Virus record (IMG/VR): IMGVR_UViG_3300031521_000314
Span: 1 to 26,311 of that record
Origin: a virus
Reading direction: 5' to 3' (one strand)
DNA: 26,311 nucleotides
Shown here piece after piece: positions 12,388 through 22,383 of this stretch; positions within the stretch are counted from its first letter, which is position 1, and each line of letters starts with the position of its first letter. A program made the translations under genes and the position numbers. The notes beneath the pieces are model-generated. The model was not told the origin of the DNA, searched no databases, and saw nothing but the letters and a program-made list of their open reading frames with translations.

Positions 12388-13503
12388 ATGAGTTTTTTCG
12401 CACGACCAAATTTGAGTGATCTTGAAATGAAACAATTAATTGGTACTCAATTAACTCTTTCAGGTCAAACACGTATAGCTACAACATCAGGATTAACCCT
12501 GACTGATGGCGTAGGTGGCTTTATACCTATTGTTGCTACTGGTGCAACCATTGGCTCGGTTTTGACTTATAATGGAAATAAGATTGTTTTAATATCATCT
12601 TCTGGTACTAGCGGTGGTTTATACAGTGGCGCATCCCCAACTACCATAAGCGTTGGCGGATTAATATCTGGTTCGAGTATAGCAAGTCAAAGTATATCTT
12701 CTATTATTGAGTCAATTGTAGCACCAGTATTAAATCCGTCATTAATAAATCCATCTGAAATATTTTCAATATCGCCATTAAATACGCTATATGAGGTTGG
12801 TACAAACATCAACATAACTGGTTGTACTGTATTTAGTAGAGGTTCAGTTAGTCCAGCGTATTGTGGTGGAACGAATGTAAGAAGTGGACTTCCTACTTAT
12901 TATGAATATAATGTATGGGGCACACCTACATGTGCAATAAGTACATTTACGACAAATACGATATGTTTTGGCTCTCACCCTGTTACTGTTGGTAACAACA
13001 CGTTATCTAGTAAAGTATGGTATTCTTGTGGTGCACAGCCATTAAACAGTTCAGGTGGAAATTACAGTACTCCATTACCTTCGGGTAGTAGTAATACATC
13101 AGCAATTACAATATCTGGTATATATCCATATTTTTATGGTAATGTTACATGTGCTGTTCAATCGGGTTGTAATAGACCAGCAGCAACAGCAGGTTTAATC
13201 ACCAGTGGAACGAAAGTGGCTCAACCAAGCACAGGAACAATTTGTATTAATTTTAATAGCACAGATACTCAATACGTATGGTTTGCTATTCCTTCAACAT
13301 CACCATCTAAATGTATATGGTATGTAGACCCGATAAATACTGGTGTGATTGGTGGTAGTGCATCAGCAGGTGGTAATTTATTTCCAAATTATAATACGGT
13401 AAATAGTGTCACTACTACATGCTGGAGTGGGATATCATATAAACTGTATATTAGTAATTACCAAACTGCAATCAATACAATAATCGAATTAAGAAATAGC
13501 TAA
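12388..13503 (+). CDS. Virion structural protein, probably a tail-fibre or baseplate-associated subunit
   Basis: 371 aa, low in charged residues and rich in Ser, Gly, Thr, Asn and Cys. Short beta-prone segments throughout are typical of extended phage fibre and adhesin proteins. The N-terminus FARPNLSDLEMKQLIGTQLTLSGQTRI looks like a distinct attachment or trimer-forming piece, with the repetitive beta-rich part after it. No enzymatic motif is visible. It is the first gene after the late leader and lies 12 nt before the next fibre gene, so both are probably on one mRNA. It carries far more cysteines than the replication proteins do. Confidence 0.65.
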   Translation: MSFFARPNLSDLEMKQLIGTQLTLSGQTRIATTSGLTLTDGVGGFIPIVATGATIGSVLTYNGNKIVLISSSGTSGGLYSGASPTTISVGGLISGSSIASQSISSIIESIVAPVLNPSLINPSEIFSISPLNTLYEVGTNINITGCTVFSRGSVSPAYCGGTNVRSGLPTYYEYNVWGTPTCAISTFTTNTICFGSHPVTVGNNTLSSKVWYSCGAQPLNSSGGNYSTPLPSGSSNTSAITISGIYPYFYGNVTCAVQSGCNRPAATAGLITSGTKVAQPSTGTICINFNSTDTQYVWFAIPSTSPSKCIWYVDPINTGVIGGSASAGGNLFPNYNTVNSVTTTCWSGISYKLYISNYQTAINTIIELRNS

Positions 13504-13515
13504 AACCCGTAAGAT

Positions 13516-16086
13516 ATGTCAATAATAATAAACGATAATTTAAAAATAAACGCAGGTAAACCTGTAGAATATAGATATTTATCTGCAACAAATGCGGTGT
13601 ATGCATCTACTGGTGCAACTAATACTGCAATACCTATAACATTGAGATATGTTGGATTAACAGTAAATATCAACAATGTAGAGTATTGGTATAAAAACGG
13701 TGTTGCTGATTCAAATCTTATCGAGAAAAAATATGATAATTTACTACCTAGTAGTGATTATGTTACTGGTGCAACAAATAATGGATATTTCAGTGGAAAA
13801 ACTGGTCAACAAATTCTACCTATTGATCATTTAACTAATAACACATTTGATGGAAATTATGTTTCATTATATAATAATTACTATAGAGGTACTGATGGCA
13901 AAATTCATGTTGGAGTGCCTAGTGATGGAATATTCAAAAGAGGTTATGTTAAAACAACAGGCTTACCTAAATCTTGGATTTGGAATGATTATACGGGTGG
14001 TTCAGACTTAGTTGGCTGGATTTTAATTGATGGAAATATTTCTCAACAATTAGGAACTTTTCAATATAGCAGTACTCCTTTATACTATAATGGTAGCACA
14101 ACTTATCCATATAATCAAACTGGTTGGACAACAAATACATCGTATAATAATTCTTCAAATTTAACAATTAACTCTGTAATTGGTAGTTTGAATACTGGTA
14201 ATACGTTAACGATTGGTGGCAGACCCTTTGCAACTAAAAACAATAATGTTTTAAATTTTAGAACGGTTATTTCTGAAACACCAGCAACAATTGTTGTACG
14301 TGATGATGAAAGCTTTATATATTTATCAGGCACATCCAGATCAATTAATAATATTAATATATCTGGTGGTACAGATATTATCGTTAGCGCAATAACTGGA
14401 AATAATATAATTATTTTTGATGGAGCTAAGGCTACTGGTACTATGTTGTCTTGGGATGGAACACATATAAATTTAGATAATACTTCACAATATATAATAA
14501 ATAATGCAATAATTGCTGCAAATAATGGATTGACTTATGCTGCCCATAATGTTTCACTTGGTGGCGCATTAACTGGTAATACAAATATCACTGGTAATTA
14601 TACTTTAAGTATAGCTAGTGGCGCAAAAATGAACTCCGATTGTGGATATCAAATATCTGGCAATACAATATTAAGAACGTCTCTTCAAACAATATCTACA
14701 ATATTTTTAGCTGGTGCTGGTGGCATAAATAATACGGGTCATGATAATATTGGTATTGGTTGTGATTCCTTATACTATAACACTATTGGTTGTGCTAATA
14801 TGGGATTAGGCAATGGTGCACTATATAATAACACGTCAGGTGAAAATAATATAGCATTAGGTAATGGTGCACTTTTTAATAACATAACTGGTTGTAATAA
14901 TATCGCTGTTGGCGAATATGCATTGAATTGTAATACGACAGGTAGTAATAATATCGCCAATGGTTATATTGCACTCAATGCTAATACAATCGGTAGCAGT
15001 AATATTGCTATTGGTAATAATACACTTAGCTATAATACAACTGGTAATAATAATATTGCTACTGGTAGTCATGCTGGATATTTAAATGTTACTGGAAGTT
15101 CAAATGTTTTTATTGGTGGTTGTGCTGGATATAACGAATTGGGTTCAAATAAATTATATATAGCTAATAATGCTAATTGTAATTTAATCTATGGTGATTT
15201 TATAGAAAATTATGTAACATTACCGACAGTTAAACTATGTAACATACCAGCAGATGGATTAATTACTGATTCATTGCTTGTTTGGAATTCATCGAATATG
15301 TGCATTAAAAAATTACAATATTGCAATGTACTTAACAATGTATTAACGGGTGCAACTAATGGTTTAACCAAAACAGGTAAAAATGCAGTATTGGGTGGTA
15401 CTTTAACTGGTTTAACTACAATTAATTTAAATAATAGTCAATTAATATTAAAGTCGGATGCTACTTGTGGATATGGCTTAGCTCAATTCAGATTAAATTC
15501 TGTTTATGCTAGTTCTAGTTTTGCTGTTTGTTCACGTGATGCAACGGCAACTGCTATGTGGGGCATAACTGGAAATAGTACTAGTATTTGTGGGTTACAT
15601 TATTTAAATAGCACCAATGGCAGTGATTTTAGCATAAATAACACTAGTATTTGCTTTACTAATAAAATATCAAATGTTATTAAAAGTATTTCTTTAGGTG
15701 CAAATGCATTAGTATATGCATCTAATTATTGTGCTAATTATACAAATCGTACATTAGTTGACAAGGAGTATGTAGACACTAAAGTTAGCGGAAGTTCAAA
15801 TATTGTTAATGTAAACATTACTGGTGCTCCATACACTACGCAAGCAAACGATGATTTCGTTGGCGTTAGTGGTAGTAGTTGTATTTATCTTATAAACGCA
15901 CCCAAAATAGGACAAAGAGTGGCTGTAGTTGATGTTTGCGGTAATGCATTTAATGCGCCAATAACGATTGATGGTAATGGTAATGCTATTAACGATGGTA
16001 GTGATTCAATGATAAATACCAATTATGGCTCAATAACAGTTGTTTTTAATGGTTATCGTTGGAGTGTAACGGCATTTGTAAACTAA
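13516..16086 (+). CDS. Tail-fibre/adhesin protein with YadA-head-like repeats
   Basis: 856 aa. The N-terminal third holds several beta-rich segments. Residues about 395-530 are a run of ~22-residue repeats of the form (G)xxNIAxGxxALxxNTTG. They end with the boundary SSNVFIGGCAGYNELGSNKLYIANN, as found in YadA-type beta-rolls and in phage fibres. A second region follows (GLTKTGKNAVLGGTLTGLT) and is shared with the next gene. The last ~85 residues (from APYTTQANDDFVGV) resemble the compact C-terminal beta domain of many phage fibres. The predicted role is trimeric receptor-binding fibre. Cysteine is unusually frequent. It is spaced 12 nt and 37 nt from its neighbours. Confidence 0.82.
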   Translation: MSIIINDNLKINAGKPVEYRYLSATNAVYASTGATNTAIPITLRYVGLTVNINNVEYWYKNGVADSNLIEKKYDNLLPSSDYVTGATNNGYFSGKTGQQILPIDHLTNNTFDGNYVSLYNNYYRGTDGKIHVGVPSDGIFKRGYVKTTGLPKSWIWNDYTGGSDLVGWILIDGNISQQLGTFQYSSTPLYYNGSTTYPYNQTGWTTNTSYNNSSNLTINSVIGSLNTGNTLTIGGRPFATKNNNVLNFRTVISETPATIVVRDDESFIYLSGTSRSINNINISGGTDIIVSAITGNNIIIFDGAKATGTMLSWDGTHINLDNTSQYIINNAIIAANNGLTYAAHNVSLGGALTGNTNITGNYTLSIASGAKMNSDCGYQISGNTILRTSLQTISTIFLAGAGGINNTGHDNIGIGCDSLYYNTIGCANMGLGNGALYNNTSGENNIALGNGALFNNITGCNNIAVGEYALNCNTTGSNNIANGYIALNANTIGSSNIAIGNNTLSYNTTGNNNIATGSHAGYLNVTGSSNVFIGGCAGYNELGSNKLYIANNANCNLIYGDFIENYVTLPTVKLCNIPADGLITDSLLVWNSSNMCIKKLQYCNVLNNVLTGATNGLTKTGKNAVLGGTLTGLTTINLNNSQLILKSDATCGYGLAQFRLNSVYASSSFAVCSRDATATAMWGITGNSTSICGLHYLNSTNGSDFSINNTSICFTNKISNVIKSISLGANALVYASNYCANYTNRTLVDKEYVDTKVSGSSNIVNVNITGAPYTTQANDDFVGVSGSSCIYLINAPKIGQRVAVVDVCGNAFNAPITIDGNGNAINDGSDSMINTNYGSITVVFNGYRWSVTAFVN

Positions 16087-16123
16087 TAGCGATTAAATCA
16101 ATGATGAATTTAAATTATAACCA

Positions 16124-18748
16124 ATGGCAGGAAAATTTATAAGCAAAATCACGTTAACAAACGATAAGGTATGTCAGTCATGTAGTGACACTCTTACTTT
16201 ATGTGGTAATACTTTCATATCGAATGTTGGTAGAATAGCATATACTACTGATCAAAGTAATACATATACAATACGTTCATTGGTTGATAAGGGTTATGTT
16301 ACGGGATTAACATCAACGTCAATAACATCAGCTGGTAATGGATTAACTAAATCGAGTCAAAGTGTTCGTTTAGGTGGCGCATTAACTGGTAATACTTCAA
16401 TAACAGGGGCATATACATTAGGTTTTAGTAATTCAATCGTTAATATAGATACAACTAATTGTCTTAACATATCGGGTGCAATTAAAGTATTAACAACACC
16501 TGCAACAGGTACTGTTGGAGATTCATCAGTAATGTGGAATAGCACCGATAAATGTTTTAAGGTAATAACGATACCTGCGATGCTTTCATGTGCAATTACA
16601 GGTGCAACGAATGGTCTAACGAAAACTAATCAAATTGTTTGTCTTGGTGGTGGTTTAACACAACCAACAGCGATTTGCGGTGTACAAACGCTTAAATTAG
16701 GCGACTTAAATGGAATTACGCTTTCAACTCAAAATATAACAAATATTGGGTTAAATGCTAAATCATCTGGTGGTATTTATATTAAATCGCAATCAGGTGT
16801 AGTTGATAATGTTAATGATTTTTGCAACGCAATTGGCTTAGCTGCTGATTATGATAGTGCTGGCGGATTTGCTTTGTATGATAATAGAATAGGTGCTAAT
16901 CAAACGGGTATTGTATATGCTGCAAATTATAGCTTAAACTATGTAAATAGGTCTTTAGTCGATAAAGCTTATGTTGATAGCGTAGCTACTGGCTTACTAC
17001 CACATGCTGCGGTTTCTGTTGCAACTACGACAAATTTAGCTTCATTAAGTGGTTTATTAACAATTGATGGCATTACTTTAACTAATGGCATGCGTGTCTT
17101 AGTTAAAAATCAAATTACTGGCTGGAGAAATGGTATATATAGTGCAACTACAGGTACTTGGGGTCGTACAAGTGATTATGATTTTGTTCCTTCACCTGAA
17201 ATAGCAAATGGGGATTTAATTCCTGTGACATCTGGAAATACACAAGGAAACTCAATTTGGATATTAACAACACCTAATCCTGTCATAAGTGGTATAACTA
17301 GTTTAAACTATTCAGAGTTTTCACAATTAATGTCAGTAACTGCTGGTAATGGTATTTGTGTGGCAACTGTTGGAACAAATAAACAAATAGCAGTACTATT
17401 ATCACCAACAACATCAGGACTATGCTTTGATGGAACAGGTTTGGAATTAGATAGATCAGTATTTGGTACTGGCATGTGTATCAATGGTAGTTGTAATGCT
17501 GAGTTACGTATAAGTAAGTGCGTTGCAACTGGTAATCAAATACCAATTGCTATTAATACTGGTGGAACAAATACATTATATGTTGATAGCTGTACTGTAA
17601 GTTCATGCTTAGGAATTCCAATAAGTACAGCCAATAATGGATTAAACAAAATAGGTTGTAATATTAGGTTGGGTGGAGCACTAACAGGAAATACTTCAAT
17701 AACTGGTGCATATACATTAGGTTTCAATAATGCATATATTAATATAACAGGAAGCTCAGGTGTAAACATATCTGGTGCTATTAGAGCACTTACCACACCT
17801 GCAACTGGTATAAATACTGATGGAATATTGGTATGGAACTCAACCGATAAATGTATTAAGCAAATAGCATTGCCTACAGCACTATCGTGTGCAATAACTG
17901 GTGCAACCAATGGTTTAACCAAAACAAGTCAAGTTGTTTGTCTTGGAGGTGCATTAATTGGAAATACTGGTATTTCGGGGGCTTACACACTTGGATTTAA
18001 TAATACCTATGTTAATATAACAGGTAGCTCAGGTGTTAATATCTCAGGTGCAATCAGAGCATTAAGCACACCAGCAACAGGTAGTGTTACTGACTCTAAC
18101 GTAATGTGGAATAGTACTGATAAGTGCTTTAAAATAGTAACAGTACCTAGTTTATTATCGTGTACAATAACAGGAGCAACTAATGGTTTAACAAAATCAG
18201 GGCAGAATGTGTGTTTAGGTGGAGCATTAGTGGCAAATACCAGTATAACAGGTGCTTATACTTTAGGTTTTAATAATACTATAATTAATATAACAGGCAG
18301 TTCGGGGGTTTATATAAGTGGTGCGATAAAAGCACTTTCTACACCCGCTACTGGCGCAAGTACTGATAGTGTATTGGTTTGGAATAGTACTGATAAATGT
18401 ATTAAGACAATAGTAAACTCAACAATAGGTAGTGTCTATTCTATATCAGGCATAACAACAAATAAGACTTTAACTTGTAATGAACAGGTGGTTTTAGTTA
18501 ATACAACATCTAATGGTGTAATAATTACATTACCTGTAGCAGGGACAGTACCTGTTGGAAAATTCTATTATATTAAGAATACATCTTGTGGCTACACAAA
18601 TTATGTTACAATCGATTCGGGTGTCGGCTCATTAATAGATGACAGCCGTTGTGCTACAATATCAACAGATTATGGTGGTTTTCAATTAGTGTTAGCATGT
18701 ACAATAAGTTCATGTAGCTTCTGGTATGCCTTGAATTATATTGGATAA
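16124..18748 (+). CDS. Tail-fibre protein with four long internal repeats
   Basis: 874 aa. A unit of about 95 residues (GLTKxxQxVxLGGALTGNTxITGAYTLGF ... ISGAIxALxTPATGxxxDSxxxWNSTDKCxK) occurs once near residues 70-150 and three times in tandem near 505-765. In the middle lies a domain common in phage fibres: TTNLASLSGLLTIDGITL, VLVKNQITGWRNGIY, then TSLNYSEFSQ. The end is a compact beta domain starting near SGITTNKTLTCNEQ. The repeats suggest a long shaft that can lengthen or shorten by recombination. The same unit occurs in degraded form in the preceding gene. Predicted receptor-binding or shaft subunit. Confidence 0.82.
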   Translation: MAGKFISKITLTNDKVCQSCSDTLTLCGNTFISNVGRIAYTTDQSNTYTIRSLVDKGYVTGLTSTSITSAGNGLTKSSQSVRLGGALTGNTSITGAYTLGFSNSIVNIDTTNCLNISGAIKVLTTPATGTVGDSSVMWNSTDKCFKVITIPAMLSCAITGATNGLTKTNQIVCLGGGLTQPTAICGVQTLKLGDLNGITLSTQNITNIGLNAKSSGGIYIKSQSGVVDNVNDFCNAIGLAADYDSAGGFALYDNRIGANQTGIVYAANYSLNYVNRSLVDKAYVDSVATGLLPHAAVSVATTTNLASLSGLLTIDGITLTNGMRVLVKNQITGWRNGIYSATTGTWGRTSDYDFVPSPEIANGDLIPVTSGNTQGNSIWILTTPNPVISGITSLNYSEFSQLMSVTAGNGICVATVGTNKQIAVLLSPTTSGLCFDGTGLELDRSVFGTGMCINGSCNAELRISKCVATGNQIPIAINTGGTNTLYVDSCTVSSCLGIPISTANNGLNKIGCNIRLGGALTGNTSITGAYTLGFNNAYINITGSSGVNISGAIRALTTPATGINTDGILVWNSTDKCIKQIALPTALSCAITGATNGLTKTSQVVCLGGALIGNTGISGAYTLGFNNTYVNITGSSGVNISGAIRALSTPATGSVTDSNVMWNSTDKCFKIVTVPSLLSCTITGATNGLTKSGQNVCLGGALVANTSITGAYTLGFNNTIINITGSSGVYISGAIKALSTPATGASTDSVLVWNSTDKCIKTIVNSTIGSVYSISGITTNKTLTCNEQVVLVNTTSNGVIITLPVAGTVPVGKFYYIKNTSCGYTNYVTIDSGVGSLIDDSRCATISTDYGGFQLVLACTISSCSFWYALNYIG

Positions 18749-18800
18749 TGAAAAAGTTTTAGAATTTACTATTAAACCTAATACTTTTCAAACATTTCAT

Positions 18801-18810
18801 GTATTTATAA
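18801..18810 (+). promoter_or_regulatory. GTATTTATAA motif ahead of the second GIY-YIG gene
   Basis: Copy of the recurrent motif, 25 nt before the start codon. Confidence 0.4.
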
Positions 18811-18834
18811 AAAAGTATAAAAAATTATAATTAA

Positions 18835-19950
18835 ATGGATGTGAGAAGAATTTATATATATGCGCTAGTAAATCCATTGGATGAGTGTGTTTTTTATATT
18901 GGATATACAAATAATAAAAGCAAAAGATTATACGAACACATTCATGATAAAGGAAAAAATCAATGGAAGATAAGAATAATTAAAAAAATAGTGGATGCTG
19001 GCATGAAGCCTATTATGAATATAATTGATGAATGTGACTATGTTTTTAATGAAGAGGCTGATATGTATGAACACGAAAGATTGGAGAGATATCACATTAA
19101 AAAATATAGAGAAGATGGTATAGTATTAACTAATCTAACTGATGGTGGTGATAAATTACCAATATTTAAAGTTCCTGTATTTAAATATGATCAATTCGGA
19201 ACATTTATTTGTGAATACGAGTCAATTGTTGATGCTGGATATATCCTTCCAGCCAACATTTGCCATGCTGTTGACCAAAAGAAAAAAAAATCCAGTTGTG
19301 GACACTATTGGTTTACATCAAAGGAAAAAGCCGAAAACTTTACGTTTAAAATAACGTTGAAAGACGATTCACCTATTTCACAATATTCGTTAAATGGTGG
19401 TTTTATTAAAACATATAAAAATAAAAAAGATGTTTATAAAGATATCCATATTAGTGATAGTCTATTAAGTAGAGCACTTAGAAATGAAAAATTTTCATGT
19501 GGCGGATATTTGTGGAGACATGGTGATAAAAGAAACGATGTTGTTGCAAAATACGTTAATCCACAGGAAAAAGAAATTCTTCAATATGATTTAAAAGGCG
19601 TTTTTTTAAAAAAATATTCATCAATTATTGATGCAGAGCATGAAATAAAAATATTTGCTTCGTGTATCATTAACTGTGCTAAAGGAAAATCATATCGTGC
19701 TGGAAAATATATATGGCGATATTTTAATGGTACTGAAATTCCACAAAAGATCACTCCACCAATAAAGCCAGAGCATGGACGTGTTATATTGAAATATTCC
19801 TCAACAACATGTGAGTTAATTGAAACATATCCATCAATATCAAAAGCTGCTGATGCAAATTCAATAACTTGGGATAAAATGAAAAGATTGTTAAGTGGAA
19901 AATCTATAAAACCATCTGAATATATTTTTAAATATGAAAATAACAAGTAA
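18835..19950 (+). CDS. GIY-YIG homing endonuclease with NUMOD1-like repeats
   Basis: 371 aa. The nuclease domain has IYIYA (6-10), FYIGYT (20-25), a catalytic-type Arg and Glu (RLYEH, then ERLERYHIKKY) and the closing LTNLTDGG (98-105). It is followed by four ~55-residue repeats of the NUMOD1 type: a strand pair (KYDQFGTFICEYES, QYSLNGGFIKTYKN, QYDLKGVFLKKYSS, KYSSTTCELIETYPS), a helix-turn-helix, and a closing G-x-Y-x-(W/F). Such repeats are DNA-binding modules of group I-type homing endonucleases. It is free-standing, between tail-fibre and glycosyltransferase genes, and probably spreads by cutting the corresponding locus in related phages. No intron boundary is visible around it. All motifs are intact. 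Confidence 0.88.
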   Translation: MDVRRIYIYALVNPLDECVFYIGYTNNKSKRLYEHIHDKGKNQWKIRIIKKIVDAGMKPIMNIIDECDYVFNEEADMYEHERLERYHIKKYREDGIVLTNLTDGGDKLPIFKVPVFKYDQFGTFICEYESIVDAGYILPANICHAVDQKKKKSSCGHYWFTSKEKAENFTFKITLKDDSPISQYSLNGGFIKTYKNKKDVYKDIHISDSLLSRALRNEKFSCGGYLWRHGDKRNDVVAKYVNPQEKEILQYDLKGVFLKKYSSIIDAEHEIKIFASCIINCAKGKSYRAGKYIWRYFNGTEIPQKITPPIKPEHGRVILKYSSTTCELIETYPSISKAADANSITWDKMKRLLSGKSIKPSEYIFKYENNK

Positions 19951-19968
19951 TGTAATTACAATAAATTT

Positions 19969-20874
19969 ATGAACGAAGACACAAAATTAAACCCCGATGA
20001 TAAATATATTATCGTAGAATCAACCGGAGGACATGGTAAGCAGATACAAGCTTCGGCTGTTATCAGAGCAATAAAAAAACAGTACCCATCGTATAAAATT
20101 GTATGGGTTTTATCATGGGATGCGCCAGCTTTTTACAACCCAAACGTGTTTAGATTTTACAATCAATCAGAATTAAGATATTTTAAGGATGATTTTTTGA
20201 ATGAAGATACAATTATAATGAAACATAATCCATATGATTCTACAAACCATATTTTAAGAAAAGAACATTTAACTGAAACTTGGTGTAAATTATTTAATGT
20301 TGAGTATGATGGTTATAAGCCAGATTTGTATCTTAATCCACGTGAATTAGAAATAGCTAAAGATAAAATCAAGCCTGATGGTAGACCAATCATGATTCTT
20401 CAATCACATGGTGGTAGCAATCAGCAATATAGCAAGAAATCGTGGTATCGAGACATGCCGATTGAAATAGCTCAAAAGCTAGTAAACTATTATAGTAAAA
20501 CCTATCGCATTTTACATATTAAAACACCCGAACAACCTATTTTGCAAGGAGTAGAACCGTTAACGTTACCATTAAGAGAGCTATATGCAGTACTCCCTTT
20601 ATCAACAAAGAGACTTTTAATCGATTCCTTTGCCCAGCATGCTTGTGCTGCATTGGGTTTACAAAGCACGGTGTTGTGGATTGGTAATAGTCCTAAAGTA
20701 TTTGGTTATCCTGAACATATAAACATATTTCCAAATGCAAATATTGCTAGGAAGTTTGATCGTTATGTGTATCTGAATGAGGATATTAGTGGTCAAATAC
20801 AAGAGTTCCCCTATGATACTATTAATGTTTTCGACATCAATGAGATAATTGCTGCTGTTAACAAGCAAAAATAA
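19969..20874 (+). CDS. Glycosyltransferase family 9-like protein (heptosyltransferase type)
   Basis: 301 aa. The N-terminus YIIVESTGGHGKQIQASAV (13-31) matches the glycine-rich first loop of GT9 enzymes. The second Rossmann-like half begins with IMILQSHGGSNQQYSKKSW (141-159). It reaches the nucleotide-sugar site with LIDSFAQHACAALGLQSTV (217-235), corresponding to the D(S/T)-x2-xH-x-AAALG segment of the family. It follows the endonuclease by 18 nt and ends before a terminator. In a tail-fibre locus it could modify a fibre protein, such as the Thr/Pro-rich one downstream, or a host glycan; substrate cannot be read from the sequence. Confidence 0.78.
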   Translation: MNEDTKLNPDDKYIIVESTGGHGKQIQASAVIRAIKKQYPSYKIVWVLSWDAPAFYNPNVFRFYNQSELRYFKDDFLNEDTIIMKHNPYDSTNHILRKEHLTETWCKLFNVEYDGYKPDLYLNPRELEIAKDKIKPDGRPIMILQSHGGSNQQYSKKSWYRDMPIEIAQKLVNYYSKTYRILHIKTPEQPILQGVEPLTLPLRELYAVLPLSTKRLLIDSFAQHACAALGLQSTVLWIGNSPKVFGYPEHINIFPNANIARKFDRYVYLNEDISGQIQEFPYDTINVFDINEIIAAVNKQK

Positions 20875-20905
20875 TGATTTATAATGATTAGTGTATTGAT
20901 ATTTA

Positions 20906-20940
20906 AAGAAGTTGCCTAAATGACGAGACAGCTTCTTTTT
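20906..20940 (+). terminator. Terminator after the glycosyltransferase gene
   Basis: AAGAAGTTG (20906-20914) pairs with CAGCTTCTT (20929-20937) over 9 bp including one G.U, with a 14-nt loop, followed by T residues. Confidence 0.8.
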
Positions 20941-20950
20941 ATTATAATCA

Positions 20951-20960
20951 GTATTTATAA
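20951..20960 (+). promoter_or_regulatory. GTATTTATAA motif between terminator and fibre gene
   Basis: It lies 11 nt after the terminator T-run and 12 nt before the start codon. This is the position expected of a promoter element starting a new transcript, though the leader would be very short. Confidence 0.45.
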
Positions 20961-20972
20961 AAAACATTTAAC

Positions 20973-22295
20973 ATGGCATACGATAATAAACCCAATTTAA
21001 ATTCCAATAGATTTGGTCAGAAAGGTAGTGATTACTTGTGTTTAGCAGGACAAAATTGCATTTACAGTGGTGGAACAATAAGTTCAAATACTGGATATAA
21101 AATATCTGGCTCAACAATCTTTAATACTGGCGGTTACTTAAATACAGTACAGATTGGCTGTAATTCCGTTTCATCAGGAATTGCATCTGTAAGTGTTGGT
21201 GCATCTGCACATAGTATTGGAATTACATCTATCGCTATTGGATGTAATGCTTATGCGTGTACTAATGGTGGTATTTCATTAGGCGCACAAAGTAAAACAA
21301 ATGGTTGTTATGCTGTTAGTATTGGTTATGGAAGTTGTGCAATGTATGATGATAGTATATCGATTGGCGGGAATAGTATATCAAATAATATAAATAGCAT
21401 TTCGATTGGAAATTCATCTAGTTCTGGATTAAATGGTGTTGCTGTTGGAAATTCATCATATGGTGCTAATAATAGTGTTGCTATTGGCAATATGGCTTGT
21501 GCTATTGGTTGCTTATCGGTTGCTATTGGTGCATATGCTGGCTCTGGTCAAACATGCAATAATAGATTATATATTGCAAATAATACGGCACGCACATTGA
21601 TATATGGTGAATTTGACAATAGGTTAGTTAAAATCAATGGAAATTTAGATGTAACTGGACTGGTAAGTGGTGCAACATTAAAAATGAATGGTATTGAAAA
21701 CTTTGCAACGGCTGCCTTATATAGTTTAAATGGGGATGGTACAGGAGCCTACGGAACCGCTGTTATTAGTTATGCTGGAGCAAATCGAAAATTATTTAAA
21801 GTTGGGTTTGACACTGGTGATGCTGGTTTAAATATTGATTATATTAACTCAACCTCAAGATTTAATTATAGATTTAATCAAGGTGATGTGAATCTCGATG
21901 GAAATATTAATGCTTGTGGTGCTAATATAAATGGTTATACTTTAATAACTGCGCCACAGGGCGTAAGTTCATTAGATATAGGTACTTTAAATAACGATAG
22001 CTCAGCTAGTTACGGATTCAACGCGATGGGTGGCGATGCTTTAGATAATCGTAAAATATTAAGAGCTGGTGTTTATGAAGTGAGTAATGGATTTACTGTT
22101 GATTGGAGATGTAGTACAAGTAAATTTGCTTATCAATTTAATATGGGTATAGTTACAATGACTGATGTTACTATATTAGGTAAATCCTCTGTTGCACCTA
22201 GTGGAGTTGCTGGTGGAATATATTTCAATACATTCGATAGTCATTTCTATGGGTATAATGGAAGTGAATGGAAACAATTGGATAATACTGAATAA
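20973..22295 (+). CDS. Tail-fibre protein with YadA-head-like repeats
   Basis: 440 aa. Residues about 55-190 are short repeats of the beta-roll type (SVSVGAS, SIAIGCN, GISLGAQ, AVSIGYG, SVAIGNM) with a 14-16 residue period. They end in the boundary seen in the neighbouring fibres: NNRLYIANN, then LIYGEFDNRLVKI. A beta-rich region follows. The C-terminus is VAPSGVAGGIYFNTFDSHFYGYNGSEWKQL, a small domain common at the ends of phage fibres. It is preceded by a terminator and a GTATTTATAA motif, so it probably starts its own transcript. Predicted receptor-binding fibre component. Confidence 0.82.
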   Translation: MAYDNKPNLNSNRFGQKGSDYLCLAGQNCIYSGGTISSNTGYKISGSTIFNTGGYLNTVQIGCNSVSSGIASVSVGASAHSIGITSIAIGCNAYACTNGGISLGAQSKTNGCYAVSIGYGSCAMYDDSISIGGNSISNNINSISIGNSSSSGLNGVAVGNSSYGANNSVAIGNMACAIGCLSVAIGAYAGSGQTCNNRLYIANNTARTLIYGEFDNRLVKINGNLDVTGLVSGATLKMNGIENFATAALYSLNGDGTGAYGTAVISYAGANRKLFKVGFDTGDAGLNIDYINSTSRFNYRFNQGDVNLDGNINACGANINGYTLITAPQGVSSLDIGTLNNDSSASYGFNAMGGDALDNRKILRAGVYEVSNGFTVDWRCSTSKFAYQFNMGIVTMTDVTILGKSSVAPSGVAGGIYFNTFDSHFYGYNGSEWKQLDNTE

Positions 22296-22356
22296 TAATC
22301 AAATAAAATAACTATTTATCATATGTGGTGATAATCATAACAATTTTTAATTAAAA

Positions 22357-22367
22357 ATATTTATAAT
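22357..22367 (+). promoter_or_regulatory. ATATTTATAAT motif and purine-rich site before the Thr/Pro-repeat gene
   Basis: Variant of the recurrent motif, 17 nt before the ATG. GAGAGG at about 22369-22374 lies close to the start and is one of the few Shine-Dalgarno-like sequences in the window. Confidence 0.35.
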
Positions 22368-22383
22368 AGAGAGGCGATAATAT

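Noticed and set aside
18835-19950. The second GIY-YIG gene as part of a group I intron in a tail gene
   Set aside because: The flanking fibre genes are complete, with their own starts and stops, and no exon halves or intron core are visible around it.
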